Shown here piece after piece: positions 11,096 through 24,900 of a stretch of DNA of 64,000 bases (position 1 is the first letter of the stretch; each line of letters begins with the position of its first letter). The DNA is taken from contig NC_091104.1 of the NCBI RefSeq assembly GCF_024713975.1, positions 15,271,580-15,335,579 of the forward strand, read 5' to 3'. The position numbers and the translations under genes are program-made. The stretch comes from Paralichthys olivaceus. Its lineage: Eukaryota; Chordata; Actinopteri; Pleuronectiformes; Paralichthyidae. A model generated the notes under the pieces. The model did no database searches, was not told the DNA's origin, and saw only the letters and a program-made list of their open reading frames with translations.

Positions 11096-14000
11096 TCACA
11101 GTGCTGACGGCCTGGCAGTGAACTCAATCACTCCGCCGTCCTGCCAGGGACAGGGAAACCAAATTAATATGAAACATTGGTGAGTGGAGAGGTGTTTCAG
11201 CACAAACACACAAACGTCACAGGTCACTTTTGGGGACATTACATTACAGAACTTTCCCTGGAGACTACGCTTAATCAACTACTGCAAAATCATCAGTTTT
11301 TAAATCTAAATTGTGTCCCCAGAAGTAGCCTATGACAGAAGCACACAAACACACACAGGTAAGCCTAAAGTGAAGCCAGCCGCAACGTACAGCATTCTCC
11401 GGCATTTGTGTGCAGCCATTAATTGTGACCAGATTTTTAAGAAAATATTTAAAGACCAGTAAAAATCTGTGACAAAGAAATTCAGTTTATTGAGCTTTGA
11501 AAAAGCAGAAAGCAGCAGGTCCTTATGGTTGAGGAGTGGGAAAAGCAGTAAATGCGTTTTTACCTTCACCAAGGACTACACAAAAACAAGGTTGTGGTAT
11601 GGGTCAGAGAAGAACATATCAAATTATAGTGTGGATCCAGGAATTTTCATTTTAATCTTCACTTATAGATTATTTTTTTTAAATTTTTTTTACTGCTTCC
11701 TTCCATTCTGTTTAAAAGCTCCTGCAAAACGGATTTATATTATTTGTTTATGTATATATTTAATATATTATTATTTATTCACATATGTCCTCATATAATA
11801 CTGACATTCCAATATCTACCTTGGAAGAGCTACTAGGTTGCTGAAATTATTCTCCCTCCGTTCATTTTAGCATAAGAGATGAAGGAAAACCTTGATCTGT
11901 GCTGACGTTGATTTTGTAAAAGATGAAGCTGCGACAGTCACTTCAGCCTAAAAACACTTTTGGAAATGGCTGCCTGAAATTTCTGCAGCTTTACAATCAC
12001 CTCTACATAGAGTGAGGAGCTCATTCAGTGTCACGTCAATATTGTGTGAAGACGTGAAGAATGTGAACAAATCTTTTTATACATTTTATTGTGTATTTTT
12101 TATGTTTTAGGTGAAATACAATGTGGGGGACTAGGGGGTTATCATGCAAAGCATGCAGCGGTACACTCAACACCTATACACCAAAAATGGAGGGACTAAA
12201 GGCTCGAAGTGATGTGTACAAAGAAGAATGGGAGCCATGCTTGTGGGGGTCACTATGGGAAATATATAAATAAGGAAATGCACAAATTCACACTGTCACA
12301 TTTACCTCCTCATCATCCTCATATTCATCATATGAATTAAATTCACCAAATACTGTCTGAAATTAAACAAGACAAACATGTAATTAAGAGGAAATTATAG
12401 AGAGAGAATCGTATCAAATGAGAGTTACAGTCAAGTTAAGAGGAAGTTGTTTGTGGAAGTTGCTTGTTTGTCATGAAAGAAGAAGATATGAAGGAGCTAG
12501 AATAGGAAACAGTGATCACCTGGTGTTTTTTGTTCAAGAGCTGATCTAAAAACGCCAATGCTTCAGTTCTGCCGACAGCCTGGGCCTGGTGAAGAAAGAG
12601 TAAGTGGTTTTAATCAAAAAATTGTTTAAGTTATTTTATTAACGAGGATTGTGTCCGCCCTGAACCTACCACTTGAAATGCCGTCTGTCCGTCGTAGCCT
12701 GGTCTAGTCAGGTCTGCTCCGGCAAGGCTCCAGATCTCCAGGCCATCCAGGTCACTGTTGGCTGCCAGACTGACACAGGAAAGGACAGAGTTATTACAGC
12801 AAAGGGTTCAGTTTCCTGACATAAGCATTATTAACACAATTAAACTGATACTGGGTGAAGGACAGGTTGTATAAAGAAACTTGTTTGAGAGACTGGGCAG
12901 CACATTAGGGAAAGAAATCAGTAACGTTGGTCTTCATGGGTCACTGACGTTTCACTTCTTTCTCAAAATTGACAGGAGCCAAATTTCTACCTTACAAAAG
13001 GCGTGTTTCTGATATGGTTCATTGGAACAGATTTGACTATGCTTGTTGAGTGTTTCATCCAGATAAATAACCGGGGCCAGCCAGCATTGTGTACTTGCCG
13101 AAAGTAGAGATGCAGAGCAGATCCGAAACTATGCTGCCTGGGAGCATTCCTGCTGTTTGTGTAAGAGTGGGGCGACTGGTTGTCAGCTATGTAGGATAGG
13201 TCACTGTGTGCACAGCCGAACAACCGTGTATGTGTGCGATTGTTTGGCGATATGCTTCCCGTGTGTCTCACCTGCACAGTTCTGCTCCTGCTTCCTCCAG
13301 CTTGTCTCTGGAGAAGTGAGCTCCGGTCTTTCTCAGAAGCTTCACAACTTCCTTGTGTCTAAATGAATTATTAGAGGACATGCAATGTAATATTACTGTA
13401 TATTTAAAACATAAAAACTAGCACCAAGTCACTCAGTTGATACCAGCTGATAAACCTGTTTAAGGAACTGTTCAGAAGCGTCACTTCAGTATCATGTTGT
13501 TTTCAAGCTTTTGAACTTCATCACATTCTAAACTATACTTTTAGATTTTCAGCTTTGATTGACAGAGTCAACATGGCAGTAGTGGCAGTTTGGCGAGTAG
13601 GAACAAGTTCCTTATCGCCCACAACGAACCGCCCACACAGAAGACACCTGCAGTGACATTTGCAGGAATAAACAATACAACAAAAAGGCCTCAAGATGTT
13701 GGTCCCTGAGCTGCTGCGTTTATCATTAAGAGCTGACCTAGGTCATTTATACAAGATGACAATTTAATGCTTGGCTGTTGTGAGGTGTGTAGAGTGATTG
13801 TGAGAGAAACTATAAAACGTTTAGTGTGTTCAGAAGCCAGTATCTCTCATCCGTGAAACTGGGAGTAGGCTGGTAGGACTGGTTTGGGGGACACTCCCCA
13901 CATTCGTTCCTTAAAACCTTTTCTCTCTCTCTCTCTGCCACCCCATATATGGACATCAGGCTACAGTCGCTAAAATGTCGGTGACAAGTGCGTCAGACAT

Positions 14001-17000
14001 TTTGACATTCTGGTAGCAACTCAAAACTCCAGTTGGGTTACTTTGTCTTATTTCGTTCAATACTTTTATGAAGGCCATAGTAAAGGGTTCACTGCAGGAA
14101 GTCTACCGACAGGTGTTAGTGTTAAGTGCATCCCTCTGCCATCGCAAGCGAAACAAGTCCACACTTGCAGTTAAGCCAACCGTTAAAATAGGACAACAGC
14201 CATTTGGCACAACACATACAACGTTTTCACCCTGTGGCTCCACGTAGTGTCATAGCAGAAACATTAAACATGGCTCTTAACGCATAGTCAATGAATGACA
14301 CAAATTTAAAATGAGCTTTGGTAAAAATAAACACAGTCTATATTGTGAGGTGACAATTAGCCTAATTAGTTTGTTGCCTGGCCTCTAAACTCCATTACGA
14401 GTTGCATCCCCTTGTTTCTCTCTCGCTCTCTCTCTCTCTCTGACAGCTGCTGCTCCCCTTCCTGCACATTTCCCACTTTCCAGCTCTTTTAATGAAGTCT
14501 CCTCTATAGGGGCCATTAACAACATGTTTGCAGGAAAACTCCGATGACTATGAGGAATAACAATGGTTGCTAATGGCAAAAAAAGGGGGATTTTAAATGT
14601 TGTGTTTGCAGCTTACTTGACATAATTACCTTAAGAGACAGATAAAAACCATCATCAGCTCTTACTGTTTCAAACACAGGGCAGGTTTACCTGAAGCGTA
14701 CAGCATTGCATAGGGGTGTATCCCCGTAGCGATCTTTAGCGTAGACTGTAGCTCCATGACTCAGAAGGTACTCCACCACATTTAGGTGGCCCTCACAGGC
14801 TGCGATGTGTAGGGGTGTACGTCCGTCATAGTCTCCGAGACACAAGTTGGTGCCCTGTGAGAAAGAAAAAGAAAAAAACACCACTTTATTTCATCTGGTT
14901 GTTAAAGAGCAGGTCTGGTGATGGTTCACATTTTGTTTATGATCAACAAACAATGATTTTATCCTATAAATAAGAACTAATAAGCTTTTGCTTCCATTAT
15001 CATTCTTAAACCATTTGACCCAAACTACTGCACTGGGTTTCATGTTCCTTTATTATTATTACATGTTCCTTTATAAGTATTAGAATGAAACCATCCCACA
15101 TACTGTCCTGCTGTAAATACAGACTGGTGTACCCTATCTGCAGTTTGAACAAAACCCTGCCGTGCAGAGCTGTTTAAAAGCAGCACTAGAATTTAAACTT
15201 AAAATGAAACTATGAAACCAACAATCTACCGAATGAGAAGCCTTTGGGTTAAATTCATCACAAATTGTAGGTTTGAAAGTGGCACATTTCGACAACAGAT
15301 TTCAGGATATCAAAGGAAGTATCATTAAATCAGTCACCACAAACTGTCTAAGCAGCGACTGCATACCAGTCAAGCCACATACAGGACATACATGTACATG
15401 TGACTGCTCGGATGACTCAGGGCCTGCCTTACCAGTCGGGCCTCATGTTTTGTTTCCCTGTGCACCTGTGTGTTTGCTCCGTCCTTCAAATACGGAGAGA
15501 GTGGCGCTGGAAATGCATCAGTGTAAATGTTGACATGAGGTTGAGACTGAAAAGCCAAGCATGCTTCAAGATAAGCTGCTCCACTGGTATAAACAATTAG
15601 CACTAAGCTGTGTTCAGACTGTCACAGCAAACACTGTGTTGAGCTCAGAAGGCAGATTAACCAGTTTTTGATGAGAGTAGGTTTAGGCTGAGGATATTTT
15701 TCTGTAAAACACTTTCCATTGAAATAAATCAAACTTATTTTAAGGTGTTTGTATGAGAGGTTTGTTAATACCAGTGTAGTTAAACTGGACATGCGTATGA
15801 AATGGACTGTAATGTTGTACCATTTCTTTAAGGGCTTCTAAAGCTTCTATGTCTCCAATCTTAGCGGCAGCACAAGCCAGTGGAGGAGTCAGAGCGTCAC
15901 GAATGGCTTCCAGCTCCTGGAGACATAACAAAATATCATCATTAAAGTGTTGAACAAGTTTTTAAATCCTTTTTTTTTTTTTTCAACATATGCATGAATC
16001 TAATAACGAAATTTCAAAGGAAATGTCTTCAATGCAAGTTAAGCTATAATGAAAAGAACTGCTCCGTTAGGACTCATTAGCTGTTGGGCAGTGGCGTCCT
16101 CACCTCCTTGCAGCTGACGCTCAGAGACTTGGCGACGGCCTGGATAAAGCGGCTGTCGCTGAGACACAGCTTGGCTCCCACTAAGTCGACGCTCATTTCA
16201 CCTCGCAGGTTCTGACCCATCAGCTGAGACAGAGTCACAAACATAAGCACACTTTTACTTCATTTTTTCTGATTCTCCAAAACCTGTATTTGGTTACGTA
16301 TGAGGACACAGACCTTTTTCTTGGCTTCTAGATCAATGTCCGTCTTGGCCAACACATAGGACAACTTTGACAGGGCAGCCTCTGGAGTCATATCACCACC
16401 AGCTATCAGCCCTGCTTCCATCAACACCTGAGAAATCATGAGAATGTGTAATCTGTTAAATTCTTTCTTTCTAAATGGTTTTGAGTCGCTTAACAGATCA
16501 GATTCTCTTATTTTTATTTGGAAAATGAATCACAAAAAACACAAAGGTTGTGTTTTTTGACCAAAAGGTGAACATGAACTACCATTCCAGTGGCGTATGA
16601 TGCGGACACGGTGCCCCTCAGACACTGAGTGCAGTTAATGATGATGACACCAGAGGCAATGGCCTTCTTCAGGTCCATTATCAGGTCAGGACGGTTATCG
16701 GGAGCGTTTCCGCTGCCATAGGTCTCCAGGACCACGCCCTTCATGGGCGGTTGCAGGAAAGCTCTCACCTGGAAACGGACACCACCACAGTTTCATATTA
16801 TAAACACCCACAATTTATGACTAGCTCAACTGGCCGCTCAACTGTGTAGAATCAAATTGAGGAATTAGTATTCCATGTTATTTTTCCTGCAGACCCTTTC
16901 AATCCAACGCATGCGACCATCCACTCCACTAAAAAGCCCATCTGGCACCATCTACGCAACCAATATCTCCATCACTGGTTGGCTGGCAGAGAGAGGCCCT

Positions 17001-20000
17001 ATACCACATCATTAGCCATGGCTTATGACTAGAATGGCAGATGACTGAAATTGCAGTAAGGAGAGCAATTAATCTGAAGGTGTTAGCAAGCATAAAGTCA
17101 CTTGGCAAGACCACGGCAGTTACCATAAAACGTGAGGAGAAGGTGACATTATCAGTGCCGGGTACAGTCTGTATTTTTTGATGTGATAAGCAGTTTGACA
17201 AGAAATGTTTGACGCAGATTACCAATGAAGCGCTCACAGAGCAGTGGCGGACGGGGAACAGGAGAGTCTGGTGCCTTATCAAAACAGTGCCTTACGAAGG
17301 CAGTTAAAAGCTGTAAGGAAGTCTTGATAGCCGAGCTGGGCAGCGGCAGCAGATTGAGACAGTAAAGTCGCCCTCCCAGCAGCCGCTGCAGGGGGAGGTG
17401 CAGCTAAATGTTACAGTATCTGTGCCAATCCTCCCTCTTTACAGGGTGATTGGTCACGGCCCATAACTCCTTCTCATCTTTCTCTGGGCTGAGCTTTGAT
17501 GGCAGTTTACATGACTGGCAAAGTAACAGAAGATGGGTAATAGCACAATTAAATTAAACTTAACTATATTTTATTGCAGTTTGGAGCAGTCAGTTGCCTT
17601 TGAAGAACATTTACTTAATTACGTTTTAATACTCAGGAGGGAAATTATTTCATTACAACACGCATGGATAAAAATATATGCATGACGCTGTTAAAGTCTT
17701 TAATGTATCCCTTTCATCATTCGACTCAATTTAATCTTGTGCTGACTTGAAACTGTATTTACACATAAAAAAATGGACACATTACTCGCAGTAGATGATT
17801 TGAAACTTCATGCAAATATCAAGGCAATAAAAAGCATGTGAACCCATTGGAACAAACTGATTTTCTGCATTACTTGTTCATGAAATGTGATCCGATCTTT
17901 ATCCGAGTCACATGTAAAAGACAAACACAATGTGCTTAAGCAAACATGCGAACAGCTCTAATCTTGTATTTTTTAACGGAACCATTTACACATCAACAGT
18001 GCTGGTGGAAAAAAGGAGATGGTAAACCTGTGGATTTCATTACTGGTCAAAACCTCCTTTTATATCAAAACAGGAGCTTCTAGTAGCTGCTGTCAGATAT
18101 GCAAGAGGTTCAGGAGGAATTCTCATTCTTCCCACAGAACGTTTTCAGCTCAGCCATATTCTTTGGAATCATGTCATTACCTCAACCAAGGAAAATGTTT
18201 TCATTTGCTTTTGTTTGTCTACTTGTTATTTAGCACGATAACACAGCTGAACTGATTTCCATTACGTTTTGTGGAGAGGTGAGGAATTTTCTGACGAAGA
18301 ACCCATTCTGTCTTAAAAAGGACTCAGGATTTTTTTGTAAACTTTCTTTTTTTAAACATTCTTTAATAATGGTGTGATAAGGCATTAACCTAAGCGGAGG
18401 TATGTGCTCTACGAGTGCCCTTCCAGTTTTGTAGTTATTGTTACTTCAGTGTTTAGTGACATTGTCCTGGTGCATCACCCAGCTTCCACTGAGCCTCAGC
18501 TGATGAACATCCACACTGTTCTGTTGGGTGATGCAAGGACCAAGCAGCTCTAAACATTATATGTGACAGACAGAACTAGAATGGCACTAAGTAGAGCACA
18601 TATCACACATATAACAGTTCTCTTTTTGAGACCACATTTGAATTCTCTACATTTTTCTTTGGACCTGCACTACATAGCACAAACTCATGAATATCCATCC
18701 CAAGAATGTGAGTTTTTTCAAGATCCATTAACTATTTTCTGAGAAATCAGTGACAATGTTGAAAAACACCTCACAATGTTAAAGAGAAAACAAGTCCTGA
18801 CTTACAGTGGCAGAAGTGATTCCTGGGAAGAGCCTGAGCAGGCCAACGTTACGGTTCAGCTCAGTGCTGACTTGAAACTTTACTTTGGTGCTTGGCCTCC
18901 AAACCGTATCCCAGTTGACTGTAGGAAAGATGGAGAAGACGAATAAGATAAAGTTTATCTGATTCCTAAAGACAGGCCCACTCTGATCCCTGGCTTACTT
19001 TTAATATCCACTTCAACAATGGCCAGTGGAGCAAGGTTAGGAGAGGAGAATGCGTTGAAACTCCCAGTGTCCACCTTGGTCACGCGATTCCCTCGGTAGA
19101 GTTTGTTATAGAAATACAGACACACCTGAACAGGGAGAAAAAAGATATTTAATGAGTCTATAAAGACAAAAATACCTTTAGACACAACATGGAAACCTGT
19201 GAACATGGTTTCATCAGCACTCAAAGTACATCGATTCAAATATGTCAGTTTGTTCTTAGTTTTCTTCTTTAATGCAGTAAAATCCAATAAAATACAAGAG
19301 ACACAAGTTTTACTGCACTTTGGTGTTACACAGATAAACACACAGTAGATAACACTGTTCTTCCTGTTCTGTTTGTTGTTCAGTATTGCGAAACACTGTT
19401 GTAAGATACAATTCTCATCAGAAAAGTTTTTGTAGACCATGTATCTTCTTAACATGTAAACAAATTATATATATATATATAGGTTTATAATATCAAAGGA
19501 TTAGTTCTTTCATTATTTCATTTATAGTTTTTTCATAATTCATTCATCAACACCATACATGATAAAAAAGGCAGAATTAATGGAAAGCTTTTAAAATTAG
19601 TTACTACAAGTGAATCATCTCTATTTCCTCACCTCAGGAATGACAAACTGTCCAGCGATCAGCAGCGCCCCCAGCAGGTTGCCCCTGCCATCGTTCCTCA
19701 TCTCATAGATAGGCACCTAAAGACAGAACATGCCTTATCTTAAGAAGACAGTACAGCCTTAAAATGCTACGGTAAAAGGTGTTTTTTGTGTTATTGTCCA
19801 GCAGCTCTCACCTGTGAGCCAGTGAGAACGATTGGTTTGCCCAGATGTTCACACATGAAGGACAGGGCAGAGGCTGTGTAAGCCATAGTGTCTGTGCCAT
19901 GAAGGATCACAAAGCCATCGTACATTTCGTAGTTTTTCTGGAGACAGACGAGACACAAAAAAACATCTATTTAAAAAAGCGCCACCATTAGTTAATTTTA

Positions 20001-21912
20001 CTCCATTTTATGTTATATCATGCGAACAATTGATATTATCTTAGCATCATCTGAGCACTTTCAAAAGTATACACGGTATTATTTGGAATCCAGCAGCAGA
20101 TACCTCAATGTCCTTTCCAATTCTCCCCCAGTCATCTGTGGTCATATTTGAGGAGTCCAGCAAAGGGCAGTACTCTAAGACAGTGTAGATGATCCTCTTT
20201 TTATCTTTAGATAACCTGGAAGATAGATTCAGTTTTAAGTCTATGAGATTCAGTGACTGTGTACAAAACTTGTCATCTACAGAAAATAACACAGAAAGAA
20301 CAAACAGTCCACATTCCGTGGTTTTAGTCATTAAGTGTTGCTGTTCACTCTAAACCACACAGAAGACACATGGTTAAACAAATGATTAGTATTGTCTTTA
20401 TTGTGATTACTGATTATTTGTGTTCATTCATTGGGATTATTTCATAAAAGGTGCATCACGTGCTGGTTAAGCTTTTAAGAATGTTTAAAGAAGGATGGGG
20501 ATACACTGAAAACTAAGCTGACTTTATGAAGTGTAACTAAGTGTATTTAGCTTTGTGTCTCAGCAGCAGGAAGCCAAAACCTGTTTCACACACACACAGA
20601 GGCATTTTAAGGAGTGTAGAAGGGAGGGGCATAACAGCTCTTTGCAGTGCAGCTTCAGAAAACACTCACATAGACAAACCAAATTGAATAAACATAAATC
20701 ATGAGAACGTAAGTGGTGCAAATAGTCACAATGTAACCAACACTGGATACAGTGTTTATTACATTTTTAGCTGCTAGTTTAACATCTGATAAATCCAGTG
20801 TAAGATCAAATCAGTTCTCTTTTCCCACTCCAAAAAGAGTTCAATAACATTACTAATAGTGTTATTTGGCAAAGAGAAATGTTTTATTTTAGTTTTAACT
20901 TTTAATACACAGTTTCATGTATAAGTCTCTTTAAATTTCTGTTTATCCAATTTGGAAATTGAGGTCAGCAGCGTTGCTGTGAAACCAAAGCAAAAAGCAA
21001 CAGAGAGAACAGAGTTGTCCGTGTTTCTAAAACAGAGACAGGTCTCACACAAAGTCACTGTTCTCCTGATTTGTCTGAAAAATGCCATTTGGTCATGTGG
21101 TGTATGACAGGATTTGCTGATTGTCCCCAAAAAGGTGGCGAGCAGCAAAATTCATGTGACGCAGAAATAGGAACCGTGTCGTCTCCTCTCTCAAGTTTCT
21201 GTCTGGGGTTACTGAAATAAGAGCTAATTTTCCAACACCCGACTTCAGTCAGTCTCTTTTCTGTATTTGCATGTATTTTCTAAACTTGCAGTGTGTTGAG
21301 TTTTCAGTGCCAATGATTAAAGTACTAATGTTTTTTGGAGCTATTGGATATTTGTGAATTATATATTAGACAACCCATTTCATATACCTTGAGGGTTATT
21401 TGGTAAGTCATCTCAGATTAGGTCAAACCTTGTGTCTTTCTTTTTCATTCCAATTACAAGGTAGGGAACCTTGTATTAAATCGGCTCTAAGTGGAGTTTA
21501 ACTCGGGCCGCCCCACCTGCGACACTGCGTATAAGGCAGCTTGACTGGCTAAACAACCATGGAAAGATTTTCTTTTTTAATCTCCCTTTTTAGAGAAACA
21601 GGGTGGAACACCCCCCCGCCACATTACCATAGGGCAGCCTCATAACACTGAGATATAAGATGAATGGAACAGCAGGGGGAAGGACTGGGAGGCAAGCCCC
21701 AGTCCACCCAACCAGACACTCTTCTATTTAGCCTCAAGTCCAGACACGACCCAAGAACGCATCACATTGATAATATTCAGACCAAAGTTCCCCCAGAAAA
21801 CACTATTCATATTACAAATCATATATCCATGTGGTGGGGCAGCCTGAGGTGGAGCAAAGCGACGCATTTGCATATATCCATGCTAAGATGCCTAATAGCC
21901 TAAGAATAATGA

Positions 21913-21966
<54 letters not shown>

Positions 21967-24900
21967 GAGGGACTCGAGAAGAAGATGGGTGGAGGTAGGG
22001 GGCAGGCGGCCTTGTGGCGTACCCTCGAAACATCGCATGAATAAAGCTTTTCAATAAATCAATAAACTAATTCCCTCCTCAGTAACATAAGCTTGGCAAC
22101 TGCATACTATCAACAGTACCCCCATAGACAGTATACACTAATGGATGAGCACAAGAAAGCTGCTGGAGGTGTGGACAATTTGTGAGGTTGAGAGCAGTTG
22201 CACAGTCCTCTGAAATATTATTATGAGCCTCAAAAACTGCTCACACGGCCTCAACTTCAGGTTTATGGAAAACAACTGTGTATATATCTTATCTTCACCA
22301 CACACTACACTCCTCCCTGCTGCTCAAACGCCTTGCATTGCAGCAGCCTACGTGAAGGGGGGTATGGAAATTTGCGAGGGAACGTACATTTCTGGCAGAC
22401 GCGGTGCCTACTATCACTAATGAAGACCCTACAGAGACTGTTGATCAGCTGGGAGCCCACTCACAAGGGGGCTTTCCGCTCACCGCTCCACAGCACATGG
22501 AGCAGACAAAAAGACAACGCAATGTTAAAAAAAAAAAAAATCTAACATGCAGTAGAGCAGATTAACCAGCAGGCAAACGGCAGCGCTTTACTAAATAAAC
22601 CTAAAACAAAACATCAGGCTATCCCAGCTGACTGAACCCACCCCCATGCTAAACTTTAAAGCAGATGGCTTGTTGGTGACGGAGATGACATTCACAAGTG
22701 CAGAGTTAGACACACAGAAATACTTCAGGCTGCGCATGCCGCTCTGTGCTCCTGTATCCTTCCTGCTATTTTCTCCTTATGCCAAAGGCCATGTTGGCAT
22801 GCATTTCCTGTCAGGCGAGCACACCCTAACATTTGCGCTTAAGGACAGCACAGGCTCACACCACTCTCAGGCACAGCGCAGGCACACACAATGCTACCAA
22901 TGCTACAGCACCCATGAAATGACTGTCCAGAATGAGATGTCAGCTTCCTGTTAAAGCAATAAAAGCAGTTTATAGTCATTAAACTCAGTGTTATTATTCT
23001 TATAAGGACAGTGAGTCATTTCTATTCAATCTCTGTTTCTTCAGATAGGAAATGGATCTTTCACTGATTAGTGACAATAACAAATATACTCTTGGGTACA
23101 TGTAATATTCATGAAGATGCAGAGTTTATCAATTCTAAATTGATTTAGCATATAGCAACAACCCGCCTTGCATGTCTATGATTCAATTTTCATACCAATG
23201 GTCTACACATACAGTAACTTAAGTATTTCAATACAAGCTACTCACAAAAACATTAGTTGTCAAGGACAATAACATTACAATACATGAATTGCATTTCTCG
23301 TTTCATTATGAAGACAGGTAATCCTTTGCCTTCTTGATCATTTGTTGTTTTTTTTTCTTTAAGCATATAATAAAAACAGTGATGAAATAAACTAAGAATC
23401 AACTATTGAATAGCCGTTGAAGATTTTACATTAAGTGATCATTTTCCTGTTGAATTGATTTTCATGGTCCTTTATACAACCACCAATACCTGCTGTTTCT
23501 GTGGTGTGACCTTACATGATGCTCACTTGAAGGACCATCAATAACATTCAACTGGTTTTAAATATCATGTAATATACAATGTATTTTTTACATGTACAAT
23601 CAAGATGTGATACTTGAGACTATACCGTACCAGACAAGAGCAGAACATACGTTATATTAGTTCTTCAAAATATTGATTAAGCAAGGAGGGTATGTGGGTG
23701 CACTTACGGCAGGACCAGGGTGTTCTCATAGGAATAGTAGTTATACATGTCAGTCTCATCGGCATACACCGCATCATGGAGGATGGGCAGCTTGCGCAGG
23801 CTCTTTACTAGTGCATTGGCTGTTGGTGCGAGCACTGTGGGATAAAGAAACAGAAAAAGGGGATCATGATAATCATTGATCACTAGGGAGAAGAGCACAG
23901 CGAACTGACCAAACATCAGTCTAATACTGAACCCTTGTGGCACATGTAAGAAACTGCATTTTTACAGTTGTTGAAAAAATCCATTCATTCTTCTTATCTA
24001 CACTGAGTTAATAGTATTTCAGCTATTGGTTAAAGGATAATTCTAATATAAATTATAAAAAGTGAATAATTGTGAATACACCACTGCTGCTGCTGTGGAG
24101 GAGATATGTGAATATGTGCACTGTGAATGAAAACCCAGGAGAAATTTTGCAGTACACCCTAAATGAGAGCCAACACGTGGCGGCTGACAGCCACGTGAGC
24201 AAAAGCCCTCAAGACATCAGGAGAGCTGCCATCAGAAATCCTGGCAGAAAGATAGGAAGCTTTTGTTAGAATGAGTATATGTCAAAGGTCCAAAGTTAAC
24301 TCCAACCATGACAAAGCTGAGTCAATTTCAAGATATTTAAGTGTTAAAGTGGCAGACTATACAATCATTACTGGCTAAAAAAATAATAATACAATTTAAA
24401 AACACTACTTGACTGAAGTGCAGCCTTTGACAGAGTAGACCACTGAATTCTTTTAGACAGACCTCAGGCTCATTGGTCTCACTTGTCTTACCGTATAGAC
24501 AGGGAATTTTCATCAGACTGTTGAATGCTCATCCAAAAGTTAAAAATACTTTGTGGTGTACCTCAGGGTTCACTACTAGGACTTTTATCCTTGACAGTCT
24601 GCCTCTTGGACACATCACCAGGAGGGACGTCATCACTTTCCATAGCACACACGCTTTACGTTGCTGTAACTTGAAGCGTCTTTCAACTGTATTTTAGACA
24701 TCAAGTTATGGATAGCAGAGAATTTTATAATCCTCAATCAGGACAAAGACCTCAAAGTCAAATCAAGAAGAGACATTTTTGACTCAGATCTCAGTTTTAA
24801 ACATGTATCAGAAATGTCACTAAGAATGCAGTTCAGCATCCAAAGAACATTGCCAGTGTGTGACTGTTTCTCTCTCTGAAACACTAATACATCTTTTGTA

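Noticed and set aside
16929-17282. 117-codon minus-strand frame in aspg intron 7
   Set aside because: No motif, no splice signals in phase with neighbouring exons, and not needed for a complete asparaginase.
18955-19455. 166-codon minus-strand open frame
   Set aside because: It is aspg exon 6 (18999-19125) extended into the flanking introns; splice sites and phase define the true exon.
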